Shown here one piece after another: positions 26,101-38,100 of a stretch of DNA of 64,000 nucleotides (within the stretch, counting starts at the first letter, position 1; each line of letters begins with the position of its first letter). The position numbers and the translations under genes are program-made. Location: the NCBI GenBank assembly GCA_903813345.2, contig CAIIXF020000008.1:9201278-9265277 (forward strand), in the 5' to 3' direction. The stretch is from Owenia fusiformis (taxonomy: Eukaryota > Annelida > Polychaeta > Sabellida > Oweniidae). The notes beneath the pieces were generated by a model. The model did no database searches. It was not told where the DNA came from and saw nothing but the letters and a program-made list of their open reading frames with translations.

Positions 26101-29100
26101 GAATTGAATTTGATGTTTTCTTTTTAATATTCCAGATTGACTTGGCTAGATCATTGGAGGAACAGGGACCATTTGATGTAATCATACAGAAATTGACAGA
26201 CACCATATTATATGAAGCTGACCAAGGGGACCCAAAAGCACAGCAGAAAGTCTGTCGATTTCAGGTGGGTCATTGGAATACATACACGATCTGGTACATA
26301 CCATGACGTAATAGTCTTGTATATAGTTATAGTCTCTGGTAGATAAACTAAGGTGGATCCAAGATTAGGACCATAGATTTGCCAAATTACTTTGCTAAAA
26401 TCTTATAACAATGTTAATCTGTATTACTGACATTAAGAATTTGAGGATTGCAGACTTCATTTCGATCATCAATCTAGATGACCTTGATTTGATATTGACC
26501 TTGATGTGTGACCTTGTGTGAACCATGTCATCAGTGATTTTATCCTTGAGGGTAACTTTATTACAGGAGTACATATGTGACCATCCAGATGTTATTGTAA
26601 TAGACCCACTCAACAAGACCACACAGCTCAGCAGGAACCGCTATGAGATGTACTCAACTTTACATGACTGCGCCAGTGATATTACCAAATTAGGTATGTA
26701 TATGTATACTAACTCCGAGACTTGAGAAAAGGAGGTTTTGACCCATGCCTGCATATTGTTTTAGCATGTCTAAAATAACATGACTACAAGTTCAGTTTAG
26801 TTCAGTTCAGTTTAGTTCAGTTGGTCCCTCTCTGATGGTGCATCCTATATGTATTTGTTTTACATTGCATGAAAAGTCAGCTAGCCTGTATCTAGGGGGG
26901 GGGGGGGCGCTAGGCTGGCTAACATCAACATCTTAAGTCTGCAACCTTAGTCTGTTGAACGTTTTAATACTTCCCCTCTGTGAATAAACGAATCATGGTA
27001 CTATGATCATCAGAAACCAAACTGTTCACACCAAATAAAAAGTATGTTATAATGTTATCTTATCTTTGGATGTTTTAAAGCACCTTGCAGGCTTTTCATT
27101 GCTATATGATAAACACAAGTTTGAAAAGCCCAATAAAACAAGGCAGAAAATGTAATCTACTGTGAAAACATACATAAAATAGGTTGATCTGGATAAACAG
27201 CAGGTTCATTCACTGCTTGTAGCCACCACCTTCAAATAAAACTAGAAAGGACTAGCTGTGCTAACATACAGTAAAACCTGTGTACAGTGAACACCTATGG
27301 AGCCAGTGTGTTCACTATAACTATATGATCACTACAAAGAGGCAATTTTATACTGAACTTAGTGGAGTATGCAGGCCCGTAAGACACTTTTCTCCAAGGG
27401 GGGTGCGGTTTTTAGCTTTTATAAAATTGTCATTTTTTTGCCGCGTAAATCAAATCGCGTAAGACAGAGGGGGGGGGGGGGGGGGTCAGTTACTCCCTAT
27501 ATTGGTTTGGAATTAACAAATGCATGCAACTTCCAAACGTTCCAATTGTTTTGTGGGGGTAGTGAGGAGTGGTCCACTCCCCCTAAAAAAGTTTACAGTT
27601 TTGAGATGCTATTTGGTGCTTTCTGGGCACTTTCAAAGTGTAAGTTTCTAAGTAGTACGCCACCACCACGGGAATAAGAGTTGAGTGAATAAATCTAAAA
27701 AACCGAGCATTCAGGGGGTTCTGGGGGTTCTCCCCCAGGAAAATTTTGAAATTTGGTTGTATTTGGAGTGAATTTGCAACCATCTGGTACGCCTGTGCGT
27801 AATGAGTCAATAAGAAAAATGTGATTTTTTCAAATTCTTTTGGGGTGTCAAAGAGGATGAGAGGGTGAAGTGGGGTGGGGTGCCAGTAGAGGAGCAAGGG
27901 GTTGTCGCCCAGAAACATTGACCATATCAAGGTGTTATTTGAAGATGTCTGGGCACTTAAAAAATGTCTGAGACAATACATGAAATTCAGAATATTTTCT
28001 TTTGTTTTGTGGGAGATGTGAGGGGTGGCTAACTCTCCTAGAAAATTTTACAATTTAAAGATGATATTTGGTGCTTCTGAGCACTTTTAAAGTGTACTAG
28101 TCAATAAAAACATTGAAAAACAATCACAATTTTTTTCAAATTTTGGGGGTGTCAAAGGGCGGGGAGGGGTGCCAGAGGGGGAGGTGGGGCTGGGGTGCCA
28201 GAGGGGGAGCAAGTGTTTGTCCCCCATATCAAAATTTACAATATCAAGGTGCTATTCGATGAAGTTTGGGCACTTTAAAAGTGTCTGTGCCTATTTCCCA
28301 AGAAAATTTTACAATTTTAAGATGCTATTTGGTGCTTTCTGGGCACTTTCAAAGGGTATGAGACAATAAAAAAATTTGAAAAATCTCAATTTTCTTTTTT
28401 TTTTTGGGGGGGGGGGGGTGATAAGGGAGGGGGGCTGCCAGAGGGGGAGGTGGAGTGGGGATGCCAGAGGGCGAGTAAGTGTTTTTTTCAAATTTTTTTT
28501 TTCAAATTTATTTTGGGGGGGTGACAAAGGGGGGTGCGGTCGCACCCATCGCACCCCCCCATCTGACGGCCCTGAGTACGTGCTGAGAAGAGCTGTTCGC
28601 TAAGATAGGTTTTACTATTTATGCCATAATTTGATTGTATCCAATTTACTCCATACAGTACTTGCTTATCTGATTTAATTATTGGAATAAGTTGGCCACT
28701 ATATCAATAAGATTATGTATATGTGGAGTAATTACTCGCTAGTTTGATCGATGCATGCAGGGGCGATAGCATGATAAGTTTTCAGTGTATCATAAATACT
28801 TATCCTGTATTTATTTCAAGGTGCATAATCACAGGTATTGAATACCACATAATTTTGCAAATGGCTTGCACTTTTACACACTACCCTACCACGTGACCAC
28901 GTTTAAAAGGGAAACAGGGTACAGCTTAGTTGCAAATGGAGGACGTGGGTTTAATTCCATATTTCTGAACGTAAAATACATTTTACATTTATTTCTAGTG
29001 TTCTACCAGACATAGAATTGATTCATCAAGCAGTGTGTAGAATATTGTTGGCAAAAAAACACTATAGGCAAAGATAGATAATAGTGGGCGCAGTGAAGCA

Positions 29101-32100
29101 AAACACGAATGCAATACACGATACATTTCAGTAAATCTATCAACGTACAGGGAGCATGTAAGTTTCCCTTCGAAAATGTTACATTGATATGTAACAAAAA
29201 ACCCAGTTAACTGTTATTTAAACTGCGTGTCATCGTGTTATAGGTGGATACGTTTTCTAGTATGTTAGTCAACTGTATTTTTGTGAATTTGAATAAAACA
29301 TTTTGAATGATCGGTTTTTGAGGACGGTAGTGAATAAGACCATTCAAGGGGTTCTATAGAAAGATTCTTCACATGTAGTTCAGGCAATTTTAATTATTCT
29401 GAGGAGCAGATAGTCATTAATACTGAGAGCAGATAGTCATTTATCATTAACGTGTTAACATTTAATTTCGTTATTTTATTTCAATTTGATACCTTAGTAA
29501 CACATATAATCTAGCGTTCTTGTTAATTTAATGACTAAAATCCATACGACCTGAAAGCCCGTGTCTAAATCTACAAAATAATGTTTACTTTATTTGGATT
29601 AAATAACAATTGATGACACCTCAAAGCATCAACAGGCGGCCTTTTTAGCATTACTTTCACTGTTTGCAACGTAAATGTACATGAGGTCGGGACATAGTAT
29701 GTCTGTATAATCAGCTTACTTTCTCGCTCCCTGTACTATTGAACAATTTACATTCCTTGTACCCTGTATTGATCAACTTTTGCAACTGTGTACCTTGTAC
29801 TATGACATATCAAATATTTTAAAATCTAAAACGATATTATTTACATTCTTTCTTCAACTATCATATAACTTGGAACATGGACTTCACTATTGCATCACTG
29901 AAGTGTAGCGAATAGCAATATTGACTCACTCCGAGCACAAACGTATTAACCTTTTGACTAAGCAGTCGATATACTCAAAAGCGACCTGGTTGAAAGCCAG
30001 AAGATTCGCGCATGCGCGATCGAGGTAGGGTAGTGTGTTTTAGTTCAAACATATTAACACTGTCTTGTGTCTACATTATTGTATACAAAAATAGGCTTAC
30101 AGGGAGCTTGTCTCTCATGGAGATACATATGAAGTGTAATTTTATGTTTGACTTGTTCCAGTTCTGAGCTTGCTTGACTTGCCACTATGACCACCTGCCC
30201 CCTTTAACATTCTTATAAAATGCCTTATAGGGCCATATAGGGTCAACAACTTTGTATACATACGTATATATTCAAATAAATACATAATATTGTGATTGGT
30301 TAAATTAAAGAAAATAGTAAAAACCTCAAAAAATAATGTCCCTTTTAAAATAATGGTCCATCACTGGTCAATAATGGAGATATTTACACACTAAACTCCT
30401 GTACAGCTTTGTTGCGTATTATGTAAAAAATACTTTCCATATATGAATTTTCATTTTTAAATGCTGGTAATCAATTTTGCACATGTTGAATCCCAGATAG
30501 ACTATCGTTATAACTTCTGCACTTATTTAATTATTAATGTGTGCATGTACTTAATTATGCTGGTATGTATCCATGCATGGATGTAGCCAGCACAACCAAT
30601 GCCTCACCAAAAGTTTTACAGCAGTATATTTTTCAAATGTGTCTCAATCAGAACTATGGAAATGATGTTCAAAGGTAATATATGTAAATTGGAATACATT
30701 TGACTGGTCCATTCTAAATTCTCTCACCTATTTTAAGATCCTTGCTCTGACCTTACCATTTGACTTTGTATCATCATGGCTTCATATTTTATGCATTTGA
30801 ATATGAAGCATACCATTTCATTTGATTGCATCTTGATTATGGATTGATGAAAATAACCTTCAATTCAATTGAAAATGTCTTTGCACCAAGTTGATCTAAA
30901 ACCTATTACGGTCTTGGTAGATGACATCCAAGAATATATAATTCTCTAACTTTAAGAGTAGGTTGGATATTTATGTATATGCCCCACTATCTCTGGGGTC
31001 TGCGATACACCTATTTCCCTATGAATAAACTCTGTATTTGAAACCTTCAAGTATATAAACCTAATGTAAACTTACATAAATATTATGATCAAATGTATTT
31101 AGTTATGTTTGTAATACATGTATGTTGAAATATAAAGTATCCGTTCATTAAATTACATGTACAAATGTATAAGCCTACCAATAGTTCAGCGTTTTGATCT
31201 TATCATCAATATGCATATTAAATCATCAATATCAATAATATGCAATAATTGTGAAGTTTTCTTTATAGATGTCGTGGATATTCAGTGTGTATAATAAAAG
31301 TCTCATGTATTTGCACTTTTGCAGATACTGAACTCCTTGTCCCAGATTTTGTAGAGCTGCCAACAATAGATGTCACTAGGAACAAAGCTGCAATAAGAGA
31401 AGCAAATATTGGATATCCATTTGGTAAGAACATATCCTTATATGGTAAAAGAACATATTCTTGTATGGTATAAGAACATATCCTTATATGGTAAAAGAAC
31501 ATATTCTTGTATGGTATAAGAACATATTCTTGTATGGTATAAGAATATATTCTTGTATGGTATAAGAATATATTCTTGAATGGTGTAAGAACATATTCTT
31601 GTACGGTATAAGAACATATCCTTATATGGTAAAAGAACATATTCTTGTATGGTATAAGAACATATTCTCAGCGCTTGCATTAGGTTAGAAAATTTGTGAG
31701 TCCCAAGGACGCAATTTTTTTAAAAAGTGTGTCCTTTGAAAAAAAAGTGTGTCCCCTATTTCTAGCCTGTTTTTAGGTATAACTTTATTTTAAAAGCATT
31801 TTTTCTTGCCGCAAATTTAAAACGGAAGTAAACGTTAGTACAGACTGAATTAATGTATGTTCGTTCATTCGACAATGAATACATTTTATTTCATGAATAA
31901 CCTACTATTTGTTTCTGAATAGGAAAAACTGTGGCGTGTCATGGTTTCAAATCTAAAAATAAACAAAGTCGAAAAAATTCGAGAGAATCATGATTATTTG
32001 TAAATATTCAACATGTTGAGCCTTATTTACGATTCAAATAAAGGTGAGAGATCCTAATTATTTGTTTTTGTTAGGTATCGTTGTAAACACATTGTAGTAT

Positions 32101-35100
32101 TGACCTAAAGATATTTTGCGTCCAAAAAACGGAAATATTTTCAATTTTTGCGTCCTCCAAATTATTTTTGAGTCCTTAACATGTACGGGACGCCGTTAAT
32201 GCAAGCCCTGTATTCTTGTATGTTATAAGAACATATTCTTGTATGGTATAAGAACATATCCTTATATGGTAAAAGAACATATTCTTGTATGGTATAAGAA
32301 TATATTCTTGTATGGTATAAGAACATATTCTTAAATGGTGTAAGAACATATTCTTTTATGGTATAAGAACATATCCTTATATGGTAAAAGAACATATTCT
32401 TGTATGGTATAAGAACATATTCTTGAATGGTTTAAGAACATATTCTTGTATGGTATAAGAACATATCCTTGAATGGTGTAAGAACATATTCTTGTATGGT
32501 ATAAGAACATATCCTTTTATGGTATAAGAAAATATTCTTGTATGGTATAAGAACATATCCTTGTATGGTATAACATATTCTTGCATGGTATAAGAACATA
32601 TTCTTGTGTGGTATAAGAACATATCCTTGTATGGTATAAGAACATATCCTTGTATGGTATAAGATCTTTATGGTATAAGAACATATCCTTGTATTGTATA
32701 AGAACATATCCTTATATGGTATTAGAACATATCCTTGTATGGTATAAGAACATATCCTTACATGGTATAAGAGCATAACCTTATATGGTATAAGAACACA
32801 TTCTTGTATGGTATAAGAACATATCCTTGTATGGTATAAGAACATATCCTTGTATGGTATAAGAACATATCCTTATATGGTATTAGAATATATCCTTGTA
32901 TGGAATAAGAACATATCCTGGCGTAATGTAAGATCATATTCTTACACTATATTGGAACACATTCTTGCAAGATGAGAGAATTTATTGTGACATAATTCAA
33001 GAACATAACCTTGCTTGACATAAGAACATAATCCCTGCACATTGCAAGGATCTTTCCTTTCATATTTGAAGAACATATCCTTGCATGAAGTTATAACATT
33101 CTTTGCATTATGTAAGTTATATCCTTGCATGATATGAGAATGTATTTCTTGCATGGCATAAGGACACATTTTTGCAAAATGCAAGGACCTATCCTTTCAT
33201 ATTGGAAGAACATATCCTTGCATTCCACAGATGAAGCATAAGCTTACATAGCATTAGGATATATCCATCCCAATGCATGACATAAGATAGGATAGCCTTG
33301 CATGACGAGAAAAAATATCTAAATAAAGAGATAAAGCTTTACAAAAAATGTTGTAAATTAATTTTTATGAATTATTATATTTTTAATTTCATCATAAAAG
33401 AATGAATTTCTATTAATGTTTGATTAACACAATCATGTAAATCTTCCAATACAAACACTCAGCCATGTAGGAATAGAAGAACAATCAATTAAAAATAATA
33501 TTGTGTACACAAAGCATTGTGCGCTGAATAGTTGAGCATGTTATAGTATTTTATGTTTTCCATAAAATTAGTTGTGCATACAAGATTGTTGGAGATGGGA
33601 TGGGCTGTTGGAATATATCAGATAGAAGATGATTGGTTATAATTACAACATCTCAAACTTACCAATTATTTGCACAGATAAAGTTTGGCTGTTGTAGAAT
33701 TAGTATAACATGCAAAAACATTTTGTGATTTGACAGAACTTCTGATTTTACTGCAAGTTATTAGTCAACCTACAAGCCCCCGTGTCTCCCTCCCACTATA
33801 TACCTTCTCACACAGGGGAGTTGTGTAGCTGTGTGTGCAGCCTACTTTACAACAAATGTAATTTGATTATTTCAAATCTAATAATGAAGTTATTATGTTT
33901 TCAGTTTGTAAACCAAGGTCTGCAGATGGATCTGAAAATTCTCATACGGTATAGTTGCCTCTTTATTGTTCACCTTAATTTCTTTTTCTGCTTGTGTAAT
34001 ATATTCTTCTCATATGGTATAGTTGCCTCTTCATTATTCACCTTAATTTCTTTTTCTGCTTGTGTAATATATTCTTCTCATATGGTGTAGTTGCCTCTTC
34101 ATTATTCACCTTAATTCCCCTTTCTGCTTGTGTAATATATTCTTCATGATGGTGATGTGATTGCTATTATGGTGGTTTCACACTTTTAAAATGTTGGTAG
34201 CCATTTTGAAGCTTTCCATAAATTTTGCCTTTGTTATTCCACTCACCAAACCTTTTTCAAATTTGAACACATGTTAGTGGTTATGTGGCTACTTGGTGGT
34301 GTGATATCATTCAGGTCATATGCTATGTTGTTGATGTTTTTCACATCCATGGGATATAGGGAAGAGAATCATAAGGCTTTGGGTTAAATGGAAGTGAGTG
34401 CTGTGAAAGAGTGAAAGAGTGAATATAAGTAATATCCTATTTGAAACCTTGGGGAACAATCACATAAGATTTATTTACTACTGTATTAACTTTTAATATC
34501 CAATGCATGTGCAGATATCTCTTTATAAATTTTTGCTTTGTATACAATGTTTTCATCATAATAATTATACCTTCATTCTGATTCTTACAACCATAGATAA
34601 ACTTTTAACTTAAATGCTTCTAATAAGTAAATGGAGATGTTGTATGTCAATATCTTGTGTAAAATATTTAGAAAGAAAGATTACTCTCCGCTTGGAGCCA
34701 GTTTCATTCAGTTTATCACTGTCATATTTCATATTCATATGCCTAATGAAAAATCAAGACAAATATCTTTTGTTCTGCAAAACTAATCTAAAATTTGTCT
34801 GGTATAGATCATGATTTATGCAATAAAATTGTTTGTAAGGTCATATTTTATGAGGCAATTTCAACTTTTTCTGTATTCAATTGCTTTGCAATACATGAAT
34901 GCCAACTCCTTTTGAAGAATTACTTAGGTTTACAAAGGAATATATTTCTTTGAGAATAAGGTCTTCCAGCATACATATGAATTTCATGTCACCACCAAGA
35001 ATGACATATTGTTGTTAGAAGAGATGACATATCTTTAATACAACTTATTTATACATATTTTTGCAATTAATCTTTTTATTTGGCGTCAGCGTTCGGCATT

Positions 35101-38100
35101 CAGTGTCTACATTTTGTCATGATAATAGTTTGTTGGTTATTTATCATATTACCAGTTATTGAAATCGTACCTTTCTGTGATCTCTAAATCCTGAGTCACA
35201 TTTGCTCCGATCCATCGGCCGGCTCCCGGCTGATTGATTGTTTTGTTCAATATTGTATTCAATTTTGAATATAATACTCAATCGGCCAGGCACCGTAGTG
35301 AACATCGGAGCAAATGTGACCAAGGCATAACATAGCCTTTCTTTATGTCTGATACTTCACACAAATTACAGGCCACACAGTATCTACATATTTGTGTTGA
35401 GAGGCTATTATCTTGATTTAATTTGTTTTGAAGATGAGATGTGTATTATGCGATATGGAATTGTACATGTAATGCATAGACCTTTTCCAAAAACAACCAT
35501 GGTATGATTTAAAAGAAATCAACAAGATAAAAGAAAATTGACTAGATTTTTCATTTCAGAGATCTATACTTATGGACCTCACCACTGGCAGATTGTAGTT
35601 TTTCTTCAATTACGTCTCAAAGTAAAGTTAAATATTTCAAAATGTTTCTTATTTCAAACTTAATGTTGTTGTGTTATCATGTTATTCACTCGTGTGAAAA
35701 CAGTAACCGTATAAATCAAAGTTCTTACGTCCGTCACTTGTAACAAGATTAAGTTATTGGCTGAAGTTTCTTAGCAGATTTAAAAACAATAAATGTAAAT
35801 ATTATTCCTTGGGCATTGACTCTTATATCTTAGTCATTAGTCTTTTCTTCACAGCTTAGTCTTACACCTCCACTGTCTCCATGAACGATTATATAGTTAT
35901 TAATGGAGATGTTTTGAAGAAAATACTACTTCTGTTGTTTATTAAGTTTATTGTAAAGACAATATTTGAAGTCTACAGAAGAGTAAGCTGACAATAGTAG
36001 AAACATTTATGTCAATATGAACCCATTTATTCTGCGGTATAGTGAAATCTAAGCTATTGTAATGAATGATAGCATATTATTATGCATATCAGCTCAGTTA
36101 TTACATCCTAAGACAATCTCATTGTCAAGTTATATTTAACTTTGTGCTTTATGTGTTTTCCCATCATGCATTTTATCTTCAATGCTGTTTTCTTTTTCTA
36201 CATTCCATTTGAGCTATATTTTCAATAATTTGCTCTCCATTTGTCCAGAATCTTTAATTTTGTTGTCATCACCAAAAGTGGTGACATATTGTTATAGCCT
36301 TTTTGTGACAGTGGTTGGTGTTCAGAGTTTAGTGTTTGGAGTTCGGTACTATTTGGTATCTGTATCAAATGTAACAAATGGCAAGTGGTGACATTTTGCA
36401 TGTTGATGTCTTGTTTTCCAGTTTGCATTACCTTTGCTATCACTTTTCTTTTAGTGTATTATTCAATTTTTGTTTTCATTCTGTTGATAACTTAATGGTC
36501 TGTTTTCATCCTGTTAAATGATGTAATGTTTTGTTTTTTCATTCTGTTAAATTATTTAATGTTTGTTTTTGTTTTGTCCATTATCTCCATTGTTTGTTTT
36601 CATTTTGTAAAATATCTTGATGTTTGTTTTGCAGTTGTGCATTATCTTCAACGAGGAAGGTTTACGTGACATTAGGGTTCCAAGTGTTGCCCAGAAACTA
36701 ATCAAACACAATGCAGTTATGTACAAAGTATTTGTTGTCGGAGACATTCACCATGTTGTTGAAAGACCATCTTTAAAAAATCTAAAACCAGGAGGTAGGT
36801 TCCAACATATACATCATTGTAGTCTACCTACACGCTCTTCTGACCACTCCCCCTACTACACATTCCAACATCCTTGTGTGAGGTGTCACTGTGTAGTCAA
36901 GTAGAGGGGGGTCACAGGGCCTTGTAGATTGACTAATATCATTGTGAAACCCAGAATTCATCTCAGTTGGATGCAAAATTTTCTTTTTCTTGCATCCAAA
37001 ACTGACCAAAATATCTCATTTTTCATGATTTAATTTTCAACTGAGTGCAATAGATACAAGGTAAGGGCAATTAACAGCCCCAATTTCTCCAGTGCCATAA
37101 GGAGATCACTGTACATTGTATACATACAGTATCTAGATGTTCTACATATTGTACATTGGCATATTCACATCAATTAATAGCTCAATTTCTTCAAGATTTG
37201 ACAACGATGCTGGCTGGTTATAGATATTTCTTATTTGTTCAAAATTCAATATATTTAAAGGAATATTCCTTGCCAAACAATCTCTCTCGTCATATGGTAG
37301 CTATAACCATATATATGCATATACATATTGTACATTGGCATATTCACATCAATTAATAGCTCAATTTCTTCAAGATTTGACAACGATGCTGGCTGGTTAT
37401 AGATATTTCTTATTTGTTCAAAATTCAATATATTTAAAGGAATATTCCTTGCCAAACAATCTCTCTCGTCATATGGTAGCTATAACCATATATATGCTTG
37501 CCATGTTTAGCAAAACACGCAAAAATGTTTTGATATGGTCAAATTTGATCACTTAGAAATGTGATGCTCAATTCCAGTAAGCTGCCATCTTTTAAAATTT
37601 CACACAGGAAGTGATGTCATCGACTCTCAACTTTGCATATAGCATTAGGTGAGGAGCTATTAAGAATTACAAAACCAGCTAAATATTCTTTTTTAACTTT
37701 GTATCTTATCTAATCCTTCTGAAAATCTCTTATTTTATTCTAAGTTGACGAGCACTGAAAATATTTTTGCACAGAAAGTAATGATCACTTGTCTAGAAGT
37801 GATTTTGTGGTACTTTCCTATACTGTTATGGGCAAAGTTATAGAAGTTGAGAGTTGATGACATCACTTCCTGCAAGAAATCTTAAAAGATGGCAGCTCAC
37901 TGGAAATAAGCACTAGATTTTTAAATGATCAATATTGACCATATTAAAACATTTTCCCATGTTTTGCTAAATATGGAAACTATATATACGATTATAGCTA
38001 CCATATCAAGAGAGAAAGGGTCTGGCAATGAATATTCCTTTAAGGAATAAAGACCGAGATTTTGTGACTTGTGGCGTGAATGATATATGACTGAAAATTT

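Noticed and set aside
31263-32845. Long minus-strand ORFs (up to 137 aa) with Tyr-rich repeats such as YHTRICSYTIQEYV
   Set aside because: They are translations of the 23 bp minisatellite. All three frames stay open because the unit lacks stops on that strand, and the region is an intron of a + strand gene.
37156-37556. Two near-identical short ORFs
   Set aside because: They come from the 179 bp direct duplication of intronic sequence and transposon edge.
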